A stretch of 22,197 nucleotides of DNA from a virus. How positions within the stretch are numbered: the first letter of the stretch is position 1; each line of letters begins with the position of its first letter. A program made the position numbers and the translations under genes. The notes beneath the pieces were generated by a model that was not told the origin of the DNA, did not search any database, and saw nothing but the letters and a program-made list of their open reading frames with translations. Positions 13,958 to 22,046 of the stretch are shown here, piece by piece. The DNA lies in IMG/VR virus record IMGVR_UViG_3300021197_001694, positions 1 through 22,197 of that record. One strand, written 5' to 3'.

Positions 13958-16900
13958 ATGGCCACAACCAGAGACCAACAGCTCGTATATCAGTTCCAGC
14001 AAGATCTAGTGATGCCGGCTGCTAAGGCTTTTATTGCTGACTACTTTACAGAAAAACCTTCGCGCCTCAATGAACCTCCCTTTGGTCCCTTTATAATCAA
14101 CGAGGAAAGCGGAGAAGCCCGGACTGTGACGGGTTCCGACGCCGAAGTAAAGCGAGTAACAAACCAGTTATATGGAGGAACTGGCACAAAATGGAAAAAG
14201 AAGTTTATTAAGGAGGTGCGTGACGCGAGAATGGATTGGATCCTCGACTGGGCCAAACCACAGAACATGCCAGAAATCTTGCCTCTTGCGAGCGAGACAT
14301 CTCCGGTGGGTCCTCCTCCGAACGAGTCCGCATACCTAACGTCGGAGCAGTTCGTAGTCTTTATGACAATGCTGCAGCAGATCGGGCGCATTGACTACGG
14401 CAGCGCCGGCGGGCTGTTCTCCGTCAGCCGGGGTGATTTCTATAACAAGATATGGTTAGGCGGAACCCGCGACGCTCCACAGTGGTACGCCCTGGTGAAG
14501 CCCATAGAGATTGATGGGGAAATAATTATGGGCCCCGTTTACACAGAGCCGGACTTGAGTGGTTGGCGTGGAGATTACAATTTCCGTACGTATGAGCAAC
14601 TCATCCCCGATCGCTTCTCGACCTACATCGAGTCGGGTCGAGAAGTCCCCAATCTGGACAATATTCCGGTGGTCTTTAAAAACCCCGCCGCGATATATAT
14701 CCAATCTTCCGGGGCTAGCCAGCTTTTTAAAATGTTTATTGAGCGCGTGGCGCGCAGTAATCCCGATCAACTCCAAACTGCCGCGCGCGCCGTAGCAAAG
14801 GAAATATGGGGAGATATTAACTTTGCAGAGCAAAAGCGCGCCATTCAGTCCGCACTGCCTGGGTCAAAATCTGAACAACTCCAGAAGCCCCTTACAGAAG
14901 AAACAACAGTACCAAAGAAACGCAATCTTACTCCTAATGATTTCCAGTGCTATCTTTTGGAGCGAATCTCGGAGCTGAGTGCGACACATAAGACGAACTA
15001 TAAGCATGTTGTTATGGTAGACACTAACTCACAGCCTGCCTTAGTTACGAATGCGGTCAACCACACTCCGAAGAAGACAGAACAGGCGCGCACTCTTCTT
15101 AACTTGTGCCCTGATGTTTATGGTGCTCTGGTGCCATATATTCGCCTGTCTCGGGTGGAGTATGATAGTAAGGGGAAAATTATTCCTAGCTCGGAAAAGG
15201 AGCTAGAAATTCCCAACTTCTTAAAAAAAACAGATCTGGAGAAAATTTTGGATGGCGATCTCGGTCGCGCTCCGGGTGCGGGTATTAAATCCTTTTCATG
15301 GACCCTTGCGGGAGTACAGCCCGCAGAGGTAGACAACAACATCAGCGCGAAACTTGAAATTTATTTTCAGACAGTAGCAGATTTCTTTGCGGGTGGTTCG
15401 GACCAAGGTGGAAAGAAAAACCCTTCATTTCTAGACTTGATTATTGCCTCCCCTACTATTAGAGATGACGACGCAGAGTCACTTCGTGAAAAACCGGGTA
15501 AATGCTTGGCAGGAGATGACCTGCATCAGCAGTATGATGGGGTCAACTTCCGCATTAAGGTATGTGCCGGCTGGGCAACACCGGACAATCTAGGGACGAT
15601 GTTTAAGATGAAAGACGGAGAGGAAGAAGCCCTTGAATCGGCGCTGGAAGCGACGCGTGTCTCTTTATATCTCCAGCAGGTTCGCCATAATATTGACTTT
15701 CAACAGGACGGCGCCGTAACTTTAAGTATTGATTACCAAGCCTCATTGAGTGGGCTGTTGAAAGGGAGCGGCTCGGACATCTTTGCTTCTTCTTCGAAAT
15801 GGGCCAAGAGGAACGTGGAGGCAGCCGAGAAAGAGATTGACAAGCTAGATAAAAAGAGAAAACGGTTGAAAGAACTGGGTTCCGACAGTTCGACCATGCA
15901 GCCGGTCGAAGAAAAGCTAGCTAGTGCCGTAGAGAGTCTCCGCTTAATCCGAGAAGAAGATAAACTAGAGAAGTACCGTAAGTTACTCAAAAATCTATTC
16001 CGCGAAGGGAAAGTATATAACCTGCCCGTGCCCGCTCAAGAACTTCTTCTCATACCCTATGCCGACCTTACTCCATCGCAACGTGCAGAACGCGCTAAGC
16101 GTCGTAAAGCGCAGAACGCCACCATAACAGATTCTAAAGGGAACACTTATCAATTGCTGAAAGATCTTGCAGTCGCCGACACCACAGAAGAAGCAAGTAA
16201 AGCCTATAGCGAAACGGAAAGTAAGCGGTTTGTAGAGATGCGCACCAAATATACCGGAGACGCTGCAGATACAATTAATGTTCCATTTTTTTACCTTGGA
16301 GATTTGTTGGACAACGTTCTTGAGCAGATAAAGGAGAACCAGGGCACCGCTCTAGATTTCAATTTTTTCTTGTCCGATGTGGAAATGGTCGATCCCCTCT
16401 TGGCTCTTCAATTTAAAAACATTGAGCAGCTGTCCGCCTGCGGTACACTTAAAAATGTTGGGTTTCTTACAGCCCTCATTGCCAAGAATCCCGTTAAATA
16501 TAGTGGGTTTAGCGGAGTTGTACAACTTATGAATATCGGAGACATTCCTATATCGGTAGACGCCTTCCAGCTCTGGTTCAAAAATGCCGTAGTTGCGAAG
16601 GGGCGCTCGAAATATTTCTTTTTACATTTTGTAAAAGATATTTGCAATGGGCTCATTACGAAAGCACTCCGCTCAATCTGCTTTGGTCCTACCTTAAATT
16701 TTGAACAGCGATTTGATGCACAGCCGCTTACGTTAGCTCCAAGTACGTCTATTAGACCGGGTAGTGTTGTCAATGTGAAGACGCTCGCCCGCGCCCGCCA
16801 AAACCTAACGTGCGAAGAAAAGGTTAGCAAATTGGGGCTGATTCTCATGCCGACGGATTCGCGCCCCAAGAACTTAAAAGGACAGTTTAACTCCGATCTG

Positions 16901-17467
16901 CGCAAGGGTATTTATCATAATTACCTAGGGTCTTCCTGTGGGCTTGTTAAAAACATTAGTTTTAACCGAGAGGACCAGCCTTACCTCCGGGAGTCAAAAA
17001 TTCAAAAAGACGGAGTCCTAGGAGCCGAACAGCTTCGAGAGTTGTATTCAGCCCAAATAGATATGGTTGGGAATAACCTTTACCAGAACGGTGCGTATAC
17101 TTATATTAGCCCACTTTTGTTGCCCTCGACCAAAAAACAGCTCCAACTCTTGGGACTAAACGGGTATTACCTCGTAACCTCTGTGGCATCGACGATCACC
17201 GATCAGTCTTTTGATACGGTCATTCATGCTCTGCATGAAGGGGTGAAGTTCGGACAAAACCAGCTCATTGCACCCGAGACGTATACGGGACTCACATCAG
17301 AGGTGCTAGATAGAGTATACTGGAATCCGCAAGAAGATGAACATTTTGACCCCGAGCCGGACCCAACCGCCTCCACCCGCGCTGAAAGGCAAGGCGAGAC
17401 GAAGGCGGAAACCGCGGCGAGACAAAAGGAAGAGTATGAAGATATGGACTTCGGAGCGGGCATATGA
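13958..17467 (+). CDS. Large baseplate protein, hub-like C-terminus (1169 aa)
   Basis: 1169 residues, the largest protein here; exact family not recognised. Residues 1-330 hold a soluble N-terminal region with a Pro-rich link (NMPEILPLASETSPVGPPPN). About 330-620 is beta-rich, with CPDVYGALVPYIRLSRVEYD and HNIDFQQDGAVTLSIDYQAS. About 610-690 is a charged coiled coil (AAEKEIDKLDKKRKRLKEL). A third region has PFFYLGDLLDNVLEQI and GDIPISVDAFQLWFKNAVV, and the C-terminal part has LGLNGYYLVTSVASTITDQS plus a charged tail. The 'YYLVTSV...I....F.T.I.A' element is common near the end of contractile-tail hub proteins. Position between the gp53-like gene and a 447-residue protein whose ATG overlaps its stop supports a baseplate role. 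It could combine hub and wedge functions that T4 spreads over several genes. Confidence 0.6.
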   Translation: MATTRDQQLVYQFQQDLVMPAAKAFIADYFTEKPSRLNEPPFGPFIINEESGEARTVTGSDAEVKRVTNQLYGGTGTKWKKKFIKEVRDARMDWILDWAKPQNMPEILPLASETSPVGPPPNESAYLTSEQFVVFMTMLQQIGRIDYGSAGGLFSVSRGDFYNKIWLGGTRDAPQWYALVKPIEIDGEIIMGPVYTEPDLSGWRGDYNFRTYEQLIPDRFSTYIESGREVPNLDNIPVVFKNPAAIYIQSSGASQLFKMFIERVARSNPDQLQTAARAVAKEIWGDINFAEQKRAIQSALPGSKSEQLQKPLTEETTVPKKRNLTPNDFQCYLLERISELSATHKTNYKHVVMVDTNSQPALVTNAVNHTPKKTEQARTLLNLCPDVYGALVPYIRLSRVEYDSKGKIIPSSEKELEIPNFLKKTDLEKILDGDLGRAPGAGIKSFSWTLAGVQPAEVDNNISAKLEIYFQTVADFFAGGSDQGGKKNPSFLDLIIASPTIRDDDAESLREKPGKCLAGDDLHQQYDGVNFRIKVCAGWATPDNLGTMFKMKDGEEEALESALEATRVSLYLQQVRHNIDFQQDGAVTLSIDYQASLSGLLKGSGSDIFASSSKWAKRNVEAAEKEIDKLDKKRKRLKELGSDSSTMQPVEEKLASAVESLRLIREEDKLEKYRKLLKNLFREGKVYNLPVPAQELLLIPYADLTPSQRAERAKRRKAQNATITDSKGNTYQLLKDLAVADTTEEASKAYSETESKRFVEMRTKYTGDAADTINVPFFYLGDLLDNVLEQIKENQGTALDFNFFLSDVEMVDPLLALQFKNIEQLSACGTLKNVGFLTALIAKNPVKYSGFSGVVQLMNIGDIPISVDAFQLWFKNAVVAKGRSKYFFLHFVKDICNGLITKALRSICFGPTLNFEQRFDAQPLTLAPSTSIRPGSVVNVKTLARARQNLTCEEKVSKLGLILMPTDSRPKNLKGQFNSDLRKGIYHNYLGSSCGLVKNISFNREDQPYLRESKIQKDGVLGAEQLRELYSAQIDMVGNNLYQNGAYTYISPLLLPSTKKQLQLLGLNGYYLVTSVASTITDQSFDTVIHALHEGVKFGQNQLIAPETYTGLTSEVLDRVYWNPQEDEHFDPEPDPTASTRAERQGETKAETAARQKEEYEDMDFGAGI

Positions 17468-18807
17468 CAACATTCGACTATACTAGTTTTGATATGCGAA
17501 ACCCGGGAGGCAATAACGGATTGTCTTCTTTTGCCATGTACTATCAGCGACTTATGTATAAGGAGGCTCTTTATCCTGCCCGCCTTTTTGCGCCTCTGGA
17601 CACATGGTACGATAAGTTATATTATGGTCGCGTGGATCAGATGCAAAACACAGTTATCCCCAGTATTTCGGACTTGCAAACCATTCCTGCGGCTTCAAAA
17701 CCGAACCTCTTTGCTCTCAATTTTGTAGTAGATGCATTTCAGGACTTTGTAGGACAGATGAAAAATTCTGTTATTCTAGGAGTTATCCGTAAAAGTCGCC
17801 CCTCTCCCGAGGGACAAATGATTGCGACAAATGGCAAAATCTATAACCCTAAAGCCTATGAGGCGTATCAAGACCCCACGCGACTTTACAATGATTATTT
17901 GCAACAAATCCTGAACCAGTTCCGAGACACCCTCTTGCCAGAACAGTCCAATCAGATTGTTAATTTCAAGTCCTTCACTACACATTATGTGTCCTTTCTT
18001 CAGAACACGGCTAGATTTATTCCTGTTACGAAGAGCGGCTACTTGCTTACCAGCATCTTTAATGTTTTAAATAGCGGACTTTCCATCGCACTAGATCGCC
18101 GAGATGCAGATAACGATACTTATAAATATGAAAAGTGGATCAATGATCCTAACTTTACTTTTTATGTGCGCGTAGCAAAGAAGTTTGGATTTATCGTGAA
18201 TAAAAATGCACCATGGATCTTGACAGCAGATTTGTTTTCCCCGGCCATGATGACATATATCAATGCTTATACGGATAGTTATAATAACCCGATCACTAAA
18301 GAGTCTTTCTTTGACTCCTATTACATGAAAACCTATCTTACCGATATAGAGGATCTAAAGATTTTTATCTTTAACTCCTACGCAGCATTTATCGATATGC
18401 GTCCCGGTTATGAGGAGAGAGTCTATTTGCCTAACTGCGACAAATACAAGATCATCTCCAAATCGCGACAATCGGAATTTGTAGCCCAGGGTGCTGTGGA
18501 CGCGGTGCTCACCGACAAGTACATGGCAGATCTCTATCTGGCGTTACGCCATGCTGAGAGTGGACTGTCCGAAGATCCATCCCATAAGTTTAAAGTGGAG
18601 ATGTCTAGCATTTATCAAACCCAACCCAAAAAGTCTATTACTCCGTTGCAGAATGTGGCGGATTATGTTAATCTTGTATATCGAGACTACATCTACAGTA
18701 TAGACTATTTGTTCCTTAATGAATTATTATTGCAAAAAGCCCTTGACAATCAAGCCCTAGGTGGTAAAATATCTACAAGTGGCGCGATTGCCAAAAATAT
18801 TTATTAG
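17464..18807 (+). CDS. Probable baseplate or tail structural protein, family unknown
   Basis: 447 residues, unrecognised. The ATG overlaps the TGA of the preceding gene (ATGA, 17464-17467), so translation is coupled; GGAGCGGG lies just upstream. The protein is Tyr- and Asn-rich with no signal peptide or membrane helix. Visible stretches include FAMYYQRLMYKEALYPARLF, KSFTTHYVSFLQNTARFIPV, YVRVAKKFGFIVNKNAPWIL and LQNVADYVNLVYRDYIYSID. Coupling to the hub-like gene implies assembly in a fixed ratio with it, most likely in the baseplate. It closes the virion block: the next gene is a DNA polymerase. A sigma70-like promoter lies within its last 70 bases. Confidence 0.65.
   Translation: MTTFDYTSFDMRNPGGNNGLSSFAMYYQRLMYKEALYPARLFAPLDTWYDKLYYGRVDQMQNTVIPSISDLQTIPAASKPNLFALNFVVDAFQDFVGQMKNSVILGVIRKSRPSPEGQMIATNGKIYNPKAYEAYQDPTRLYNDYLQQILNQFRDTLLPEQSNQIVNFKSFTTHYVSFLQNTARFIPVTKSGYLLTSIFNVLNSGLSIALDRRDADNDTYKYEKWINDPNFTFYVRVAKKFGFIVNKNAPWILTADLFSPAMMTYINAYTDSYNNPITKESFFDSYYMKTYLTDIEDLKIFIFNSYAAFIDMRPGYEERVYLPNCDKYKIISKSRQSEFVAQGAVDAVLTDKYMADLYLALRHAESGLSEDPSHKFKVEMSSIYQTQPKKSITPLQNVADYVNLVYRDYIYSIDYLFLNELLLQKALDNQALGGKISTSGAIAKNIY
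18743..18770 (+). promoter_or_regulatory. Sigma70-like promoter for the polymerase gene, extended -10
   Basis: TTGACA (18743-18748), 16-nt spacer, TAAAAT (18765-18770), with TGG directly before the -10. It lies inside the end of the 447-residue gene and 46 nt upstream of the polymerase TTG start. The perfect -35, 5/6 -10 and extended -10 make it the best host-type promoter in the window. Its location lets the polymerase be expressed independently of the late baseplate operon. Confidence 0.65.
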
Positions 18808-18816
18808 GGAGGCTTC

Positions 18817-20004
18817 TTGCTTTTTCAGGTTCTAGACACAAAGGCAGATTGTGTCGGCTACTACGCCAATAATGTCATCTATCCCCAACGTAATCTCCCC
18901 CCGGAGGGGTCTACGTGGGACTACTCCCCGCATTTGCTCGGCAAAGACTACGAGATTGCCCGCATCTACAGCCAAGGAGCGACGATTACAGACGTTTGTC
19001 CGGAAGATATGAAGGCTGACTGGGAAAAGATCAAAAAGACGCTTAAATCGTGTCTCAAAGCCTTCCACACCTCTCGTATCTCAATGAATGAGAACTGTTT
19101 TTACGATTTGGTGCCGGAATACTTCCTCTATCAGTATCTGGAGGCAAAAAACAAGATAACACAGCACGTTTTGGATACCCATGTGCGCCCCGGCAACTAC
19201 CGCCACATGCAGAACCTCCTCGAACTGGTTACTGCCATCCGTGGACACGAACTTAATGTGGATATTGCCCCCATCCGCCACCTTTTAAGCTCGGTCAAGG
19301 GGCAGAACTTTCATCGTACCGTACAGTCCACGCGTCATGTGTGTGATTACAACCCATGGGGGACTGTCACGGGGCGACTGGCGTCAAATCCGAAGAGTTT
19401 CCCAGTTCTGACGATGGGTAAAGAGTTTCGTTCCTGCATAAAGCCAAAGAATGACTGGCTTGTGGAGTTGGATTTTAATGCGGCAGAGTTGCGAGTGTTG
19501 TTGGCGCTATCTGGTCAAGAGCAGCCCCAAAATGACATTCATGACTGGAATGTAAAGAACGTTTTTGGTGGCTCATTGAGCCGCGATGAAGCTAAGGTTA
19601 AGACTTTCGCATGGCTGTATTCTAGTAATGAAAACAAGGAGTTAGAGCGACTCTATACCAAGGATTTTGTGCGAAATAAGTACTGGGATGGCTTCAAAAT
19701 TACGACAGATTATGGTAGAATAATGGAGAACGTAGACGAGCACCATGCGCTCAACTACATCGTTCAAAGCACCACAATTGACATGGTGCACGAGCAGGCT
19801 TACAAGGTCTACGAGCTTTTGAAGGGGAGAAAAAGCCACATCGCATTTCTTATTCACGACGCTGTATATATTGATTTGGCCGACGAAGATCGATATGATT
19901 TGCTGAATTTGCTTGACACGTTCAAGAAAACGCGTTATGATATGTTCAAGGTTAACGTCTCCGCAGGAAAGAACCTCGGAGAGATGAAGGAATTAAAACT
20001 GTGA
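18817..20004 (+). CDS. polA: Family A DNA polymerase, compact, no exonuclease domain
   Basis: 395 residues from a TTG start at 18817, chosen because GGAGG (18808-18812) is just upstream and no ATG or GTG occurs nearby in frame. Polymerase motifs of the Pol I family are all present: TVTGRL (183-188), motif A ELDFNAAELR (217-226, catalytic D219), motif B R256-x3-K260-x3-F264-x3-Y268, QST (317-319) and motif C IHDA (346-349, catalytic D348). Phe264 corresponds to E. coli F762. The usual HDE of motif C is HDA: the Glu next to the catalytic Asp is missing. There is no 3'-5' or 5'-3' exonuclease domain, and the 180 residues before the first palm motif leave little room for a full thumb. Proofreading, if any, must come from another gene. 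T4 itself replicates with a family B enzyme, so this module has a different origin from the virion genes. Confidence 0.9.
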   Translation: MLFQVLDTKADCVGYYANNVIYPQRNLPPEGSTWDYSPHLLGKDYEIARIYSQGATITDVCPEDMKADWEKIKKTLKSCLKAFHTSRISMNENCFYDLVPEYFLYQYLEAKNKITQHVLDTHVRPGNYRHMQNLLELVTAIRGHELNVDIAPIRHLLSSVKGQNFHRTVQSTRHVCDYNPWGTVTGRLASNPKSFPVLTMGKEFRSCIKPKNDWLVELDFNAAELRVLLALSGQEQPQNDIHDWNVKNVFGGSLSRDEAKVKTFAWLYSSNENKELERLYTKDFVRNKYWDGFKITTDYGRIMENVDEHHALNYIVQSTTIDMVHEQAYKVYELLKGRKSHIAFLIHDAVYIDLADEDRYDLLNLLDTFKKTRYDMFKVNVSAGKNLGEMKELKL

Positions 20005-20318
20005 AGAAGATTTATCAAAAACTAGTGAGGGATCGCATCCCTGGAATTATTGCAGACGACGGAAAGTCCTTCGCCACCCGTAAGGCGGATGAGGAAGAGA
20101 TTATTTCCTATGCTTTTAAGAAGCTTCATGAAGAGGTTCAAGAATTCTCAGAGGACCCTTCTGCAGAAGAGGCTGCAGATGTGATGGAGATTTTTCACTT
20201 CTTGTGCGACAAACTAGGCATCCGCGATAGCGCCATCATGGCGCAAGCTACCTCCAAGCGCATCCTGCGCGGTGGCTTTGAGCAGGGTGTTATCCTTGAA
20301 TGGGTAGACGACGAATGA
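20001..20318 (+). CDS. MazG-like nucleotide pyrophosphohydrolase
   Basis: 105 residues. The GTG start at 20001 overlaps the polymerase stop (GTGA) and places the family signature YQKLVRDRIPGII at residues 5-17, right at the N-terminus as in known relatives. Metal-binding residues of the all-alpha NTP pyrophosphohydrolase fold are visible: E44, E45 and E48 (HEEVQEF) and E57/D60 (EEAADVMEI). The protein resembles the phosphoribosyl-ATP pyrophosphohydrolase / MazG-like group with the KLVRDKIP motif. Likely activity is hydrolysis of nucleoside triphosphates to monophosphates plus pyrophosphate, either cleansing aberrant dNTPs or altering host nucleotide signals. Coupling to the polymerase supports a role in nucleotide pools during phage replication. 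The natural substrate cannot be read from the sequence. Confidence 0.85.
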   Translation: MKKIYQKLVRDRIPGIIADDGKSFATRKADEEEIISYAFKKLHEEVQEFSEDPSAEEAADVMEIFHFLCDKLGIRDSAIMAQATSKRILRGGFEQGVILEWVDDE

Positions 20319-21184
20319 TTGTAGTAGGTCTAGGTAAGGCTGGTTGCAATATCGCGAAAGCTTTTGGAAAGTTTCCGCAGTATGAGACTTTTGGGATTGA
20401 CACCACCAAAGATGCCACGATCACCATTAAGTCAAGGTCCAGCCATGAAGAGTATGACACCTCTTTCCCAGATTTGCGACGCAAACTCAAGGCTAAAGAC
20501 GAGGATGTATTGGTGGTGACTAGTGGTGCCGGCAAGATTTCCGGCGGTATTCTACGACTTATGGAGCAACTTAAGACGCACAATCGGCTCCGAGTTCTCT
20601 ATATTCAACCGGACCTGTCACTCATGAGTGAAACTCAGAAAAAGCAGGAAAGGGTGGTCAAAAACGTGCTACAGGAGTATGCGCGATCAGGATTGGTAGA
20701 GCGAATATATCTGATCGACAACCTCGCCATCGAGCGCAGTATTGGCGAAGTCTCGATTGTTGGTTATTATGACACCCTTAATCACGCGGTGGTGAACACT
20801 ATCCACATGATTAACGTGTTTGAGAACACAGAGCCCATCCTAGGGAACTTTATTCAGCCACATGAGATCGCACGTATTGCCACCATCGGCGTGGTTATGA
20901 TGGACAACGAAGAAGAGACGAAAGATAAAGAAAACTGGTTTTACCACTTGACACGCCCTAGGGATGTGGTATACTACTATGGTATTGGAAAGGATGACCT
21001 TAAGAACGATGGTACACTCTTCGGAAGAATTAATCGCTTTGTTAAATCGAAGATCGAAGAAGGGCTTAACGTTTCTTACGGCGTCTTTGAAACAAGCTAT
21101 GAACAAAAATATTGTTATTGCATTAAATATTCATCTATGGTACAATCATATGGTGAACTACTAGACGATCAGGATATTGGCTGA
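20315..21184 (+). CDS. Divergent tubulin/FtsZ-like protein
   Basis: 289 residues from the ATG at 20315, which overlaps the previous stop (ATGA); an ATG at 20300 would add five residues before the first beta strand and has no better ribosome site. The FtsZ layout is visible in order: nucleotide-binding loop MIVVGLGKAGCNIAKAF (1-17), beta strand with GIDTTKDA (27-34, compare INTDxQAL), the signature-loop position VLVVTSGAGKISGGILRL (65-82, compare the FtsZ GGGTGTG loop), RVLYIQPD (93-100), RIYLIDN (130-136, compare VIPN) and a T7-loop-like FIQPHEIARIATIG (179-192, compare INxDFADVR). The key GTPase residues are altered: GGGTGTG is SGAGKISGG, and the NxD of the T7 loop is QPH followed by E184. 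It may bind nucleotide without normal polymer-coupled hydrolysis. Jumbo phages use a related tubulin, PhuZ, to position DNA; whether this protein polymerises is unknown. Confidence 0.7.
   Translation: MIVVGLGKAGCNIAKAFGKFPQYETFGIDTTKDATITIKSRSSHEEYDTSFPDLRRKLKAKDEDVLVVTSGAGKISGGILRLMEQLKTHNRLRVLYIQPDLSLMSETQKKQERVVKNVLQEYARSGLVERIYLIDNLAIERSIGEVSIVGYYDTLNHAVVNTIHMINVFENTEPILGNFIQPHEIARIATIGVVMMDNEEETKDKENWFYHLTRPRDVVYYYGIGKDDLKNDGTLFGRINRFVKSKIEEGLNVSYGVFETSYEQKYCYCIKYSSMVQSYGELLDDQDIG
20948..20975 (+). promoter_or_regulatory. Sigma70-like promoter inside the FtsZ-like gene
   Basis: TTGACA (20948-20953), 16-nt spacer, TATACT (20970-20975), with TGG just before the -10. It is 241 nt upstream of the single-strand DNA-binding gene and inside coding sequence. 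It shares a perfect -35 and the TGG extended -10 with the element at 18743, and both spacers contain CCCTAGG. Confidence 0.5.
21118..21146 (+). promoter_or_regulatory. Sigma70-like promoter for the gp32-like gene
   Basis: TTGCAT (21118-21123), 17-nt spacer, TACAAT (21141-21146), again with TGG before the -10. It ends 70 nt before the ATG of the single-strand DNA-binding gene, within the last codons of the FtsZ-like gene. Together with the promoter at 20948 it would give strong separate expression of a protein needed in high copy. Confidence 0.55.
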
Positions 21185-21216
21185 TCGTACTTTAACCCAA
21201 CTATAAGGAGATAAAA

Positions 21217-21987
21217 ATGGGTATCAATTTAGACAAGATGAGAGAGAAGCTCTCGTCACTACGTGGAGACGGCAACTCAAATGACACATTCTGGCGACCG
21301 GAAGACGGCGATCAGGATATTCGGATCGTTCCGACAGCTGACGGCGATCCCTTCAAGGAGATGTGGTTTCACTACAATCTCGAAAAGGGCGGCTTCCTAT
21401 GCCCCAAGCGCAACTTCGGTGACGAATGTCCCGTGTGCGACTTTGCTTCGCAGCTTTGGCGCGAAGGCGTTGATAATAACGACGAGCACAGCAAGAAGAC
21501 CGCTAAAAGCCTTTTTGTACGACAGCGATTCTTCAGCCCCGTCATGGTACGTGGAGAAGAAGACAAGGGTGTGCGTATCTGGGGTTACGGCAAAATGGCT
21601 TATGAGAGTTTGTTGACGCTTGTACTGAACCCCGAGTATGGTGATGTAACTGATACTGAGACCGGCACCGACCTTACACTGACGTATGGTAAGCCCCCGG
21701 GAGCATCTTTCCCGCAGACCAAGCTGGTGCCACGCCGACGTTCGTCTTCTCTTTGTGAGGATATGACCCCTGAGAAGTGCACCGAACTGCTTGACGGCAT
21801 TCCGGAGTTTTCGGGACTGTTCGAGCGCAAGGCAACAGCTGATGTTCAGACTATCTTGGACAACTTTGTTAACTCCCAGGTCACCGACCCGGAAAGCGTT
21901 AGCACAGAGACGACCAAGTACGGTACTAAAACTGAAGGCGAAGGCAACGCAGTTGACAACGCCTTTGCGGAGCTTGGCGCTCTTTAA
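21217..21987 (+). CDS. gp32: Single-strand DNA-binding protein (gp32-like)
   Basis: 256 residues; T4 gp32 is 301. AAGGAG lies nine bases before the ATG. The N-terminal INLDKMREKLSSL resembles the basic/amphipathic self-association arm of gp32. The zinc ligands H52, C62, C71 and C74 (FHYNLEKGGFLC, then DECPVC) match the H-x12-C-x9-C-x2-C site of T4 gp32 with slightly shorter spacing. The OB-fold core continues with WRPEDGDQDIRIVPT before and SLFVRQRFFSPVMVRGEEDK and VRIWGYGKMAYESLLTLVLN after the zinc loop. The C-terminal tail (TEGEGNAVDNAFAELGAL) is acidic but less so than that of T4; such tails recruit replication partners. It coats single-stranded DNA during replication and recombination and fits the polymerase upstream. 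Confidence 0.88.
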   Translation: MGINLDKMREKLSSLRGDGNSNDTFWRPEDGDQDIRIVPTADGDPFKEMWFHYNLEKGGFLCPKRNFGDECPVCDFASQLWREGVDNNDEHSKKTAKSLFVRQRFFSPVMVRGEEDKGVRIWGYGKMAYESLLTLVLNPEYGDVTDTETGTDLTLTYGKPPGASFPQTKLVPRRRSSSLCEDMTPEKCTELLDGIPEFSGLFERKATADVQTILDNFVNSQVTDPESVSTETTKYGTKTEGEGNAVDNAFAELGAL

Positions 21988-22002
21988 TATCCCCCCCACA
22001 GG

Positions 22003-22027
22003 GAGGCACAGGGTTATCAGGTGCCTC
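22003..22027 (+). other. Hairpin between the gp32-like and histone-like genes
   Basis: GAGGCAC (22003-22009) and GTGCCTC (22021-22027) form a 7-bp perfect stem with an 11-nt loop in the 59-nt gap after the gp32-like gene. No T tract follows, so it is not a standard terminator; it may stabilise the upstream mRNA or attenuate read-through. A run of seven C residues (21991-21997) precedes it. Confidence 0.45.
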
Positions 22028-22046
22028 ACTAAAGAAAGGAAGAGTT

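Noticed and set aside
20300-20314. Upstream ATG for the FtsZ-like gene
   Set aside because: It would prepend GRRR-type residues before the first beta strand and lacks a ribosome site; the ATGA overlap at 20315 is the more usual coupled start.
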